From Alphaproteobacteria bacterium (GTDB lineage Bacteria; Pseudomonadota; Alphaproteobacteria; UBA9219; RGZA01): DNA of 64,000 nt. Under the pieces are notes generated by a model. It was not told where the DNA came from. It searched no databases and worked only from the letters and a program-made list of their open reading frames with translations. Location: positions 186,001 to 250,000 of the forward strand of contig JANRLI010000003.1 of NCBI GenBank assembly GCA_033762625.1, written 5' to 3'. This document shows positions 1 through 8,191 of the stretch, piece by piece. A program made the translations under genes and the position numbers. Each line of letters starts with the position of its first letter. The first letter of the stretch is position 1.

Positions 1-46
1 GTATGAAAAAGAAGTGCTCTAATCTATCAAAAATGTGGTCTTCATC

Positions 47-1090
47 ATGGAACAAAAAATACCCGTAACCGTACTCACAGGCTATCTGGGCGCTGGCAAA
101 ACAACCTTGCTCAACCGCATCCTGTCGGAACCACATGGCAAGAAATACGCGGTGATTGTCAATGAATTTGGTGAAATCGGCATTGATAATGATTTAATTG
201 TCGATAGCGATGAAGAAGTGTTCGAAATGAATAATGGGTGCATCTGCTGCACTGTGCGCGGTGATCTTATCCGTATCATCAGTAATCTGATGAAACGTAA
301 GGGCAGCTTTGACGGCATTATTGTAGAAACCACGGGTCTTGCTGACCCGGCTCCTGTTGCCCAAACATTCTTTGTGGATGAAGACGTTGCGCGCCGCACA
401 AAGTTAGATGCTGTTGTTACGGTGGTTGATGCCAAGCATTTATCGGCACGTTTAAATGATAGCCGCGAAGCGGTGGAACAAATTGCATTTGCTGACGTTA
501 TCCTTCTTAATAAAACAGATTTGGTAAGCCCAAAGGAATTATCAGAACTCGAAAAGACAATCAAAATCATTAACCGCTTTGCACCGATTTACCACACGCA
601 GCGTTCATCTATCGCGCTGGATAAAATCCTTGATAGGGGTGCATTTGATTTAAACCGCATTCTGGAAGCTGACCCGCATTTCCTGTGCAATCACTCGCAT
701 GATCCGCATCACGTGCATGATGAACATTGCGGCCATGATCATGGCCATGGTCACGACCATCACGGACACGACCATGACCATGCCCCGCATTACGAAGGGA
801 TTAGCAGCATTTCCCTGAGTAGTGACAAACCGCTAGATACCGAAAAATTCGATGGCTGGATTAGCGATGTTTTGGCCAATCATGGGCAAAATATCCTTCG
901 TTCAAAAGGTATTTTGAATTTGAATGGCGAGCCCGACCGCTTTGTATTCCAAGCCGTGCACATGGTAAAGGAAGGCGGCTTTCAACGCCCATGGAAGGCA
1001 AATGAAAACAAGCAAAGCCGTTTGGTATTTATTGGCCGCGATTTGCCGGTGGATGAATTACAAAAAGGCTTTACGGCCTGTGCCGCCTAA
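47..1090 (+). CDS. CobW/COG0523-family GTP-binding metal chaperone
   Basis: This is a G3E-family GTPase of the COG0523 group, cytoplasmic proteins that help insert or allocate metals such as zinc or cobalt. From the ATG at 47 it has 347 residues. A Walker A motif GYLGAGKTT lies at residues 12-20, the family's GCICC metal-binding motif at 64-68, and an NKTD guanine-specificity motif around 155. A loop of about 35 residues rich in His and Asp (nt 687-795) precedes the CobW C-terminal domain and is probably a metal buffer. A GTG at 35 is in frame, but the ATG places the strand before the P-loop at the normal distance. The stop overlaps the convergent hda stop by 4 nt. The metal substrate cannot be read from sequence. 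Confidence 0.9.
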   Translation: MEQKIPVTVLTGYLGAGKTTLLNRILSEPHGKKYAVIVNEFGEIGIDNDLIVDSDEEVFEMNNGCICCTVRGDLIRIISNLMKRKGSFDGIIVETTGLADPAPVAQTFFVDEDVARRTKLDAVVTVVDAKHLSARLNDSREAVEQIAFADVILLNKTDLVSPKELSELEKTIKIINRFAPIYHTQRSSIALDKILDRGAFDLNRILEADPHFLCNHSHDPHHVHDEHCGHDHGHGHDHHGHDHDHAPHYEGISSISLSSDKPLDTEKFDGWISDVLANHGQNILRSKGILNLNGEPDRFVFQAVHMVKEGGFQRPWKANENKQSRLVFIGRDLPVDELQKGFTACAA

Positions 1091-1731
1091 GCAGATTCCA
1101 GTACTTTTTTAATAAGCGGAATGGTAATCGCGTGGTTATTTGCAAGCGATAATACATCGAGTTGTTTCACTGTGTCTTCAATCACCGCGCCATCACGAGC
1201 GATGCGCGGAATAATATAATTCAACACATCTTCGCTCACGCGCAGCTGTCTGTCTTTGAAATGTTTAAGTAACAATCCCGCCACCAACGCATCATCCGGC
1301 ATATCTATTGTTGCGACATTAATAGCCAATAGGCGTGAACGCAAATCGGCCAGGGTCAAATCCCACTGTGCTGGCGGTTTCGTTGCGGTAACAAGCAACG
1401 GCAGCTTTTTTTCCTTTACGGTATTCAGTAAATGAAATGCTGTTTCTTGGCTGTATGCGTTCCAGTTGGTTGCATCCGCATCTTCCCACAGCACCGCTTG
1501 CGATAATGTGCCGATGGTTGTGGTTGATATGTTAAACGAAAAGGCATTGCGACGTTTTTGCCAAATGCGGGCGAGATGACTTTTGCCGGTGCCCTTTGGC
1601 CCTAGCAGCAATGTTGTGCTGTCGTTGTTCAATTGGGCCGCCGCTGTTTGGTTGCTGGGCGTGATGAGAAAATCATCTTCTCCCATACTCGGTTCAACAG
1701 GTAATGCAAACGGGATTTGTTGCGCGCACAT
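1087..1731 (-). CDS. hda: DnaA-related regulatory inactivator Hda (HdaA)
   Basis: Hda binds the replication sliding clamp and stimulates ATP hydrolysis on DnaA, limiting re-initiation. The 214-residue product has a clamp-binding-like motif QIPFAL near the N-terminus and a Walker A GPKGTGKS at about 44-51. The stretch LWEDAD stands at the Walker B position. The remainder resembles the DnaA AAA+ lid region, and there is no DnaA domain IV, which is right for the family. An upstream GTG would add 21 residues, but the ATG at 1731 puts the clamp motif at the extreme N-terminus and starts one base after the stop of the upstream permease gene, which suggests an operon. It follows DUF2066 and permease genes on the same strand, an order I recall from Rhodospirillales-like genomes. 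Confidence 0.85.
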   Translation of the reverse strand: MCAQQIPFALPVEPSMGEDDFLITPSNQTAAAQLNNDSTTLLLGPKGTGKSHLARIWQKRRNAFSFNISTTTIGTLSQAVLWEDADATNWNAYSQETAFHLLNTVKEKKLPLLVTATKPPAQWDLTLADLRSRLLAINVATIDMPDDALVAGLLLKHFKDRQLRVSEDVLNYIIPRIARDGAVIEDTVKQLDVLSLANNHAITIPLIKKVLESA

Positions 1732-1732
1732 A

Positions 1733-2818
1733 CTAATACGTGGACGGCGGAATGGGGCTGAAATACTTACTGCGACGGTATTGGCGCAGGCCAAGGCGGA
1801 TAAGAATGGCTACCGTTCCTGCAAGCGGTACGGCGATGATGATGCCAATTGCACCAAATAGCTTTCCGCCAGCAAGCACGGCAAAAATAATCCAGACAGG
1901 ATGCAGACCGACGCGGTCACCCACCAGTTTGGGCGTGAGAAAATAGCCATCCAGTATCTGCGCAATCGCAAAAATCGCGCCCACCATCAATATCGAGTTC
2001 ATATTATCAAACTGGATAAACGCCATAATAAGGCTGGTGATGATACCGATCAGCGTTCCAACAATTGGAATAAACGACAAAAGCCCGCTAATAAGGCCAA
2101 TGACCATACCGTACTTCAATCCCGCGAGGCTTAGCGTGATGCTATAAAAGCTGGCAAGCGCCAGACTAACCAACGCTTGCCCGCGAATGAAACCGGCAAT
2201 CATCATATCGATGTTATGGAGTTCCTGACGGATCGCAGGCGCATGGCGTACAGGGAGGTAGCTATTTACTTTTGAAAGCATGCCTTGCCAATCGCGCATC
2301 AGATAAAATGCGATTACAGGTGTTAAAACTATGAGCGCAAGAATATCAAGTAACGCCATGCTGCTGGTTACGACGTTGCCCACCATGCGGCCGACAAAAT
2401 TCACTACATCCGTCGTGTATTGACTAAAGGTGTCTTGGAGCTTGCCGGTGTCAACAGCAGGAAGGTGCTCCAGCACATCTTTAATCCGCGGCCATAATTC
2501 CCGCTGCAAAGTATCGATGTACGAGGGGAGGGAGTTTACAAGTTCCACAACCTGCGCGCGGATAAGCGGTGCAAGGAAGATGGTTGCGGTGGTAATAATC
2601 GCCAAGAAGATAAGGAGCACAATGATTGCGCCAAGCCATCGTGGTGCCCCAATTTTGCAAAGGCCGCTGACCAAAGGATTAAGGAAATAGGCAATCGCAA
2701 GTGCGAGCACAAAGGGGGTCAAAACACCTGAAAGCACCCACACAATTGCGCAAAAGCCAAGAATGGCTAAGAGCCAAAACCGTACTTGATAATCGGTGTC
2801 TGAAGAATGGGGTTTCAT
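1733..2818 (-). CDS. AI-2E family (PerM/YdiK-type) membrane permease
   Basis: A 361-residue polytopic inner-membrane protein with about eight hydrophobic segments. It has the AI-2E family plan: two N-terminal helices, a long amphipathic soluble stretch (about 75-140), then a cluster of helices including LSFIPIVGTLIG and a conserved C-terminal ILDGYFLTPKLVGDRVGLHP block. Members include TqsA-like exporters and sodium-proton antiporters, so the substrate is unknown here. It starts 9 nt after the stop of the DUF2066 gene and ends 1 nt before hda starts, making a tight three-gene minus-strand operon. Confidence 0.88.
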   Translation of the reverse strand: MKPHSSDTDYQVRFWLLAILGFCAIVWVLSGVLTPFVLALAIAYFLNPLVSGLCKIGAPRWLGAIIVLLIFLAIITTATIFLAPLIRAQVVELVNSLPSYIDTLQRELWPRIKDVLEHLPAVDTGKLQDTFSQYTTDVVNFVGRMVGNVVTSSMALLDILALIVLTPVIAFYLMRDWQGMLSKVNSYLPVRHAPAIRQELHNIDMMIAGFIRGQALVSLALASFYSITLSLAGLKYGMVIGLISGLLSFIPIVGTLIGIITSLIMAFIQFDNMNSILMVGAIFAIAQILDGYFLTPKLVGDRVGLHPVWIIFAVLAGGKLFGAIGIIIAVPLAGTVAILIRLGLRQYRRSKYFSPIPPSTY

Positions 2819-2827
2819 CGGGGTTGA

Positions 2828-4408
2828 TTATTGCTGTTCAAATCGGTCTTGGATATTTGGGTCTTGGCCGGATGCTGGCCCAGCATCCATCTGTTGTTGC
2901 TGATAGTCAGGATTATACGCAGGTTGATAGCCTTGCGGATAAGGTTGTTGTGTTGGCTGCATTTGCTGTGGTTGCGCATTTGGATAAACGGTGGTGAATA
3001 CAGGTTGGCCAGGTGTGCCATTTATCACCTGCGGCTGCGCGGTACTGCTCAACATATATGTTCCATCGGGCGGGTTGGTTGGCATGATTTGCATGTTACG
3101 CGTTGAAAGCGCCTGATCAAGCTGGCTTTGTGCACCAGTATAATCAATTTGTACAACTGCGCGGTAACGGTTCATGCGCAACACTTCCAGTGCCGCCATG
3201 CCGGGAATAGCTTGCAATGCTTCACGCTTGGCTGACCATTCCTCCATATTTGCAAACGGCACGGTCAAGGTTACACGCAAGAATTGGCTCGGCGTGGTAT
3301 TGGTTGGCATTGCCGGCTGCGCAACACCGTATTGTGGCATAACGGGCTGTGTTTTTGAAACGCTATCGCGCCATGCGGCGATTGAATTGGTGACGCTGGC
3401 TTGCAGCCATTCCATATCCTTGCGGTTGGGTTGCGCGGGCACAGGCAACACGATGGTGCTGATCATTTTGCCGCGTTCATCAAACCGTGCCAGTTGTACG
3501 GAAAGGCTCTGGTTAGCTTGCGGCATAGTATTGTTGGCCAATAGCACTGGAACGATCGCGCCGCGTGCCTGGTATTTGCGCATGATGCGGGTAAGCGGAA
3601 GGTTTAGCCCTGCTAATGCTTCGCTGGATGTGATTGCACCCACATCTTCAACCGTTCCATCGGGTAAAATCAAATCCGGTGTGGGCTTGTCGGAAAGCAC
3701 ATTATACCACGCGAGATGCCATGGGGTTTTCTCTTCCCATAAAATACTACGGTCAGGAGCACGCAAAATGGGTAATACCAGAATGCGCATCGGCGGCATG
3801 GTGGTTGCACTTAATGCTTGAATACCATCTGGCTTTTTAGGGCGGTTATAGGGGTCGTCATTCACTTCTGCGCCGCCTTTGCCCAGTAATGCTGCCGTAG
3901 CTTGTGGTTTAAAGTGATAGGTCAGTGTTGCAGTATAACGAGTGCCTGAAGCACGTTCGCTTTCCACTTCAAAGCTTTTTATAAGTTTACCGATGGTGGC
4001 TTCATCATAAACTTTAAGCGGTTCATCACCAGATAAGCTTTTTGCCAGAGCAATGAAGGCGGTTTGCTGGCCAAGCGTGAATGCCTTGTCGCGTGCTTTC
4101 ATGGATGTGCTTTCGCTTACATCCACCTTTACGCCATGAACGGTATATGGATCATCTTCTGATACTTCGCCCGAACCATCACTCGCAGCAGGCGCGCTTT
4201 CAATTTTTGAAACCGCCGCCGGCGGATTATCTTTAACAGGTGCAGGTTGTGGTTTTGTTGCAGCCGGTGCAGGTGCGGGCGCTACTGCTTTGGGGGCAGG
4301 CGCAGCAAGGGTTGGTGAAGCAATCGTTGGCAGAGGCGAGGAGCTTGCTGCCAGTGCTGGCGCAGCTTCCAGCAATATAAGTGCAAAAACAAAGATAAAA
4401 CGTAGCAT
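2828..4408 (-). CDS. DUF2066 domain-containing exported protein
   Basis: A 526-residue protein with a clear signal peptide (MLRFIFVFALILLEAAPALA). A Pro/Ala-rich linker (about 20-70) follows. The central part has the DUF2066 pattern (VHGVKVDVSES, then a block ending LTYHFKP) and about 200 further residues, ending in a Gln/Pro/Tyr-rich, probably disordered tail. Function unknown; a periplasmic or envelope location is inferred from the signal peptide. It is the first gene of the DUF2066-permease-hda operon and diverges from purM. ATG 4408 is preferred to an in-frame TTG two codons upstream because the signal peptide begins there. Confidence 0.8.
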   Translation of the reverse strand: MLRFIFVFALILLEAAPALAASSSPLPTIASPTLAAPAPKAVAPAPAPAATKPQPAPVKDNPPAAVSKIESAPAASDGSGEVSEDDPYTVHGVKVDVSESTSMKARDKAFTLGQQTAFIALAKSLSGDEPLKVYDEATIGKLIKSFEVESERASGTRYTATLTYHFKPQATAALLGKGGAEVNDDPYNRPKKPDGIQALSATTMPPMRILVLPILRAPDRSILWEEKTPWHLAWYNVLSDKPTPDLILPDGTVEDVGAITSSEALAGLNLPLTRIMRKYQARGAIVPVLLANNTMPQANQSLSVQLARFDERGKMISTIVLPVPAQPNRKDMEWLQASVTNSIAAWRDSVSKTQPVMPQYGVAQPAMPTNTTPSQFLRVTLTVPFANMEEWSAKREALQAIPGMAALEVLRMNRYRAVVQIDYTGAQSQLDQALSTRNMQIMPTNPPDGTYMLSSTAQPQVINGTPGQPVFTTVYPNAQPQQMQPTQQPYPQGYQPAYNPDYQQQQMDAGPASGQDPNIQDRFEQQ

Positions 4409-4440
4409 TGGCAAAAGTCACAAGCTTAGGTAAAAAGAAC

Positions 4441-4497
4441 ATGCCCGCGCACTTAAAAATGAAATAAACGTGCGGGCATCCGCGCCGACTGGCGCGG
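4441..4497. other. Two adjacent hairpins in the DUF2066/purM divergent intergenic region
   Basis: Between the divergent genes (4409-4578) the sequence forms two stem-loops. One pairs ATGCCCGC+CAC with GTGCGGGCAT at 4441-4479 with a single bulged base. The second is a tight CCGCGCC-GACT-GGCGCGG at 4480-4497. Neither is followed by a T-run on either strand, so they are not simple terminators. They could lie in the purM 5' leader, be a regulator site, or be a repeat element. Confidence 0.45.
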
Positions 4498-4578
4498 CGG
4501 CGGCTTATGCCACCGAACTAAACGAGGGTATCATAACGAAGTTTATGGCAATTTCTAGCTATTAGTACAGGATAGTGA

Positions 4579-5658
4579 ATGACGACTAACACCGCAGCCA
4601 AAGATGCTTATGCAAAAGCAGGCGTTAATATTGACGCTGGAAATGAACTGGTACGCAGGATTAAACCGCTAGCCAAATCAACCGCGCGCCGCGGCGCCGA
4701 TGCAGGTCTTGGCGGGTTTGGTGCTTTTTTTGACATTAAGGCAACCGGCTATAAAGACCCGCTAATTGTAAGCAGCAATGACGGCGTTGGTACCAAATTG
4801 AAAATTGCCATTGAAACCGGTTTACATGATGGCATAGGGGTCGATTGCGTTGCTATGTGTGTGAACGATTTAGTCGTAAGCCGCGCAGAACCACTTTTTT
4901 TCCTTGATTATTTTGCCTGTGGCAAACTGGATGTTGATGTTGCAGAAAAAGTCATAGCCGGTGTTGCGGAAGGATGCAGACAGGCAGGCGCAGCATTAGT
5001 CGGCGGTGAGACCGCAGAACTTCCAGGGCTCTATACGAATGATGATTACGACCTTGCTGGTTTTTCAGTTGGCGCAGTGGAACGTGATGAAGTGATTACC
5101 GGAAAAAATGTAAAAGCTGGCGACGCAGTAATCGGCCTTGCATCGAACGGAGTGCACAGTAACGGGTATTCATTGGTACGCAAAATTGTAAAAGATGGCG
5201 GGCATGATTATAAAAAGCCTGCGCCGTTTGAAACATCCGTTACGCTTGGTGAAGCGCTTCTTCGACCAACGCGAATTTATGTAAAGCCCTTATTGGCGCT
5301 GTGCAAAGCGTTGCCGGTCAATGCCATGGCGCATATTACGGGCGGTGGGTTGTTGGAAAATATTCCACGCGTTTTACCGGAAGGGTTGGGCGTTACCATC
5401 GATTGCGCCGCATGGAAATTGCCGGCGGTATTCGGCTGGCTTGCAGCACAAGGCAAAATCTCGGCGGCTGATATGGTGCGCACATTCAACTGCGGTATCG
5501 GTATGATTGTGGTGGTGAAGTCTGATGATGCAGCCAAAGCGCAAGCAAATTTAAAAGCCGCTGGCGTCGAAAATATGCTGATTGGAAAAGTTGAAGCCCG
5601 CAGTGGTGCTGATGAAGTGATGCGCTTTGATAAGCTTGAGGGTTTATGCGCAAACTGA
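4579..5658 (+). CDS. purM: Phosphoribosylformylglycinamidine cyclo-ligase (AIR synthetase)
   Basis: PurM closes the imidazole ring in purine synthesis, turning FGAM plus ATP into AIR in the cytoplasm. The 359-residue product shows the family blocks: [14 protein letters not shown] at the N-terminus, [10 protein letters not shown] around 66-75, [10 protein letters not shown] around 89-98, [11 protein letters not shown] for nucleotide binding and [13 protein letters not shown] in the C-terminal half. Length is typical (about 350). An AGGA Shine-Dalgarno sits 7 nt before the ATG. The coding end overlaps the purN start by 13 nt, so the two are translationally coupled. Confidence 0.97.
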   Translation: MTTNTAAKDAYAKAGVNIDAGNELVRRIKPLAKSTARRGADAGLGGFGAFFDIKATGYKDPLIVSSNDGVGTKLKIAIETGLHDGIGVDCVAMCVNDLVVSRAEPLFFLDYFACGKLDVDVAEKVIAGVAEGCRQAGAALVGGETAELPGLYTNDDYDLAGFSVGAVERDEVITGKNVKAGDAVIGLASNGVHSNGYSLVRKIVKDGGHDYKKPAPFETSVTLGEALLRPTRIYVKPLLALCKALPVNAMAHITGGGLLENIPRVLPEGLGVTIDCAAWKLPAVFGWLAAQGKISAADMVRTFNCGIGMIVVVKSDDAAKAQANLKAAGVENMLIGKVEARSGADEVMRFDKLEGLCAN

Positions 5659-6305
5659 AGCTTGGTGTACAAATCTCGGGGCGCGGCAGCAACTTACAAG
5701 CCTTGATTGATGCGTGTGCCCAGGAAAATTTTCCAGCCGAAATTGCGCTGGTTATTTCCAATATCGAAGGGGTGGAGGGGCTTGCTAAGGCTCAGGCTGC
5801 GAATATTCCAACGCTGACTATCCCGCATAAATCCTTTCCGGATAAGGAAGCGTTCGAAGCAGCGATTGATGATGCGCATCAAAAAGCTGGCGTTGAGTTA
5901 ATTTGTCTTGCTGGGTTCATGCGCGTGATTTCACCTTACCTGATTAGCCGCTGGCGCGGACGGATGATAAACATCCATCCGTCTTTATTGCCTGCGTTTC
6001 CCGGGCTTCATACCCATCAACGTGCGATTGACAGCGGCGCGTTATTCGCGGGATGCACCGTGCATTATGTCGAAGAAGAGGTGGATGCCGGTGCAATTAT
6101 AGTGCAAGCGCCAGTTCCCATTAAACCGGGTGATACGGAAAGCGAACTTGCTGCACGTGTTCTTGCCTTGGAACACAAGCTATATCCCTATGCCGTGCAG
6201 TTGATTGCGCGTGGTTTCATCCGATATCAGGGCGGCAAAATTATAAGCAAAGATACGGATTCCATGCCGCCAATTGGACTTTTAAATCCTGCGCTATTAT
6301 CCTGA
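5646..6305 (+). CDS. purN: Phosphoribosylglycinamide formyltransferase
   Basis: PurN transfers a formyl group from 10-formyl-THF to GAR in purine synthesis. The 219-residue protein has the GRGSNLQAL phosphate-binding loop near the N-terminus, the [12 protein letters not shown] block, and the catalytic Asn and His in [13 protein letters not shown]. The catalytic Asp lies in VDAGAII. The C-terminus is somewhat longer than in E. coli PurN (212). It overlaps purM, the usual bacterial pairing. Confidence 0.97.
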   Translation: MRKLKLGVQISGRGSNLQALIDACAQENFPAEIALVISNIEGVEGLAKAQAANIPTLTIPHKSFPDKEAFEAAIDDAHQKAGVELICLAGFMRVISPYLISRWRGRMINIHPSLLPAFPGLHTHQRAIDSGALFAGCTVHYVEEEVDAGAIIVQAPVPIKPGDTESELAARVLALEHKLYPYAVQLIARGFIRYQGGKIISKDTDSMPPIGLLNPALLS

Positions 6306-6332
6306 CGGCCTGTTTCAATTACGGAGGAATAT

Positions 6333-6494
6333 ATGGGTTCACATGCACAGCAACCAACACCGGAACAATTAAAGCCTATGGTGGAACATAACCGCAATTT
6401 TTGGGGTGGCTTTACCAAGGCTATGGCAATCAGTGTCGTTAGTGTTTTTGTATTGCTTGGCCTTATGCTTATTTTTCTAGTGAAGCACCACTAA
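6333..6494 (+). CDS. Small single-helix protein resembling aa3-type cytochrome c oxidase subunit IV
   Basis: A 53-residue protein with a polar N-terminus (about 20 residues), the motif NFWGGFTKAM, then one transmembrane helix (about 31-50) and a KHH end. This matches the plan of the bacterial aa3 oxidase subunit IV family (COX4_pro_2), a small inner-membrane subunit of alphaproteobacterial oxidases. A strong GGAGG at 6323-6327 stands 5 nt before the ATG. It lies between purN and the ELM1-like gene rather than in an oxidase operon, and the next gene begins 2 nt after its stop. The family call rests on pattern only. Confidence 0.65.
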   Translation: MGSHAQQPTPEQLKPMVEHNRNFWGGFTKAMAISVVSVFVLLGLMLIFLVKHH

Positions 6495-6496
6495 TC

Positions 6497-7471
6497 TTGG
6501 AACAAGCATTTTCGCCAACTGTGTGGGTTGTGACCGATGGCAAGGCTGGCATGGAAAGCCAATGCGTTGGGCTTGCCGAAGCGCTGGGGTTGACGCCCGT
6601 TATCAAGCGTGTGCGCTTGCGCAAATTCTGGCGGGACTTTAGCCCTTATATCAATCTATGGAAACGCCTTGCCATCAGCCGCAAAGGTGACAGGCTTCGC
6701 CCGCCTTGGCCAGATATGGTGATTGCCTCGGGCCGTCAAAGTATTTTACCAGCGCTCCATATCAAGCAAATGAGCGGCGGAAAAACATTTCTCATTCAAA
6801 TTCAAAATCCGGCTATCCCGACATCGAATTTCGATATGGTTATCGTGCCGGAGCACGACAAGCTGGAAGGTAAAAATGTCGTATCGGTTCAGGGCGCACT
6901 TCATCGTGTCACGCCGGAAATACTGAAAGCGCAAGCTGATAAATGGGCGCCTGCCTTTGCGCATTTGCCTCGCCCTTATGTGGCGGTATTGCTGGGTGGA
7001 TCCAACGGCGCTTATAAGCTTGATCCGCGCTTTATCATGCAGTTTGGCGAACAGCTTTCTGCGCTTTCCAAAAAAGAAAAAGTCAGTTTATTGGTTACTC
7101 CATCACGGCGCACGGGTGATGCGAATATGGTCTTGCTCTCCGCGCTGTTGCATGACTGTCCCAATATGATATGGGACGGGCAGAGTGATAATCCCTATTA
7201 CGGCATGTTGGGTCTTGCGGACGCGATTATCGTAACCTGCGATTCCATCAATATGGTATCGGAAGCCTGCCGCACGGGTAAGCCCGTGCATGTGGTGCAA
7301 CTGCCGGGGCATTCCGATAAGTTCTCATCTTTTCATCAAAGTCTGTTAATTGATAAGCGCATCCGTTTTTTCGATGGTTCCCTTGTTAACTGGTCACCCA
7401 AACCGCTGGATGAAATGAGCCGCGTCGCGTCGCTGGTGCGTGATGCATATCTTACAAAAAATACCAAGTAA
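6497..7471 (+). CDS. Mitochondrial fission ELM1-like family protein (DUF1022)
   Basis: A 324-residue protein of the ELM1/DUF1022 family. It opens with VWVVTDGKAGMESQCVGLAEALG and has DMVIASGRQS, PEHDKLEG, VLLGGSNGAY, TPSRRTG and VTCDSINMVSEACRTGKPVHV. The last block resembles the nucleotide-sugar-binding half of GT-B glycosyltransferases, so a transferase acting on the envelope is possible but unproven. The best start is TTG at 6497, two bases after the preceding stop; no ATG precedes the conserved N-terminus. Tight spacing suggests co-transcription with the small oxidase-like gene. Confidence 0.8.
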   Translation: MEQAFSPTVWVVTDGKAGMESQCVGLAEALGLTPVIKRVRLRKFWRDFSPYINLWKRLAISRKGDRLRPPWPDMVIASGRQSILPALHIKQMSGGKTFLIQIQNPAIPTSNFDMVIVPEHDKLEGKNVVSVQGALHRVTPEILKAQADKWAPAFAHLPRPYVAVLLGGSNGAYKLDPRFIMQFGEQLSALSKKEKVSLLVTPSRRTGDANMVLLSALLHDCPNMIWDGQSDNPYYGMLGLADAIIVTCDSINMVSEACRTGKPVHVVQLPGHSDKFSSFHQSLLIDKRIRFFDGSLVNWSPKPLDEMSRVASLVRDAYLTKNTK

Positions 7472-7571
7472 TTCAGCATTTTGCATTTATTGGTCCCTGC
7501 GACAATAAATACCTGACAAATCAAGTGGCTCTGCTATTAAATACACCGCTAACCATCAGCTACGGGTGTCT

Positions 7572-8186
7572 ATGCTTAATATCGAAGCCTTAAATAATGC
7601 GGAAGTTATACGCGAACCTTATCCATTCCTGATTGTTCCAGGGTTTGTGGATGAAACGGCGTTGCAAGTCATTGAAAAGGATTTTCCAGAAATTTCAAAA
7701 CCAGGAAGCTTTCCTTTGGAAACACTGCGCTATGGTTCGGGCTTTAACGAGTTCATGGCGCAATTGCGCGGGCCAGAATTCAGGCATGCCGTAGAACGCA
7801 AGCTGTGCATTAATCTTGATAACCGTCCGACGATGATTACGGTGCGGGGGCAAGCACGTGCGCGTGATGGTCAAATCCACACCGATAGTAAAACCAAATT
7901 GGTAACCGTGCTGGTTTACTTGAATGGTAAGTGGGAGGCGCCAGGTGGCCGGTTGCGCATGTTGCGCGGCCCCGATAATTTGAATGACTATATCGCCGAA
8001 GTTCCCCCCGTGCAGGGCACGTTGCTGGCGTTTATTAACAAGCCGAATGCGTGGCATGGACATGAACCGTTTGAAGGCCAGCGCCGGTCCATTCAATTGA
8101 ACTGGGTAACTGATAACGGCGTAGTCGTGCGCGAAAGACTACGCCACAGCATTTCCGCGTTTTTCAAACGCTTGAAAGGCAAATAG
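7572..8186 (+). CDS. 2-oxoglutarate/Fe(II)-dependent oxygenase (prolyl-4-hydroxylase-like fold)
   Basis: A 204-residue protein with a double-stranded beta-helix oxygenase signature. The iron ligands are an HTD triad (QIHTDSKTK, about residue 98) and a distal His in AWHGHEP. RRSIQLNW carries the Arg expected to bind 2-oxoglutarate. The part between, LVYLNGKWEAPGGRLRML, is typical of the fold. Substrate unknown. An in-frame GTG at 7566 is an alternative start. Its stop lies 5 nt before the large unknown gene at 8192, so the two probably form an operon and may act on one product. Confidence 0.82.
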   Translation: MLNIEALNNAEVIREPYPFLIVPGFVDETALQVIEKDFPEISKPGSFPLETLRYGSGFNEFMAQLRGPEFRHAVERKLCINLDNRPTMITVRGQARARDGQIHTDSKTKLVTVLVYLNGKWEAPGGRLRMLRGPDNLNDYIAEVPPVQGTLLAFINKPNAWHGHEPFEGQRRSIQLNWVTDNGVVVRERLRHSISAFFKRLKGK

Positions 8187-8191
8187 ATAAT

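Noticed and set aside
3174-3821. 215-residue plus-strand frame
   Set aside because: Shadow of the DUF2066 gene, which has a signal peptide and family blocks.
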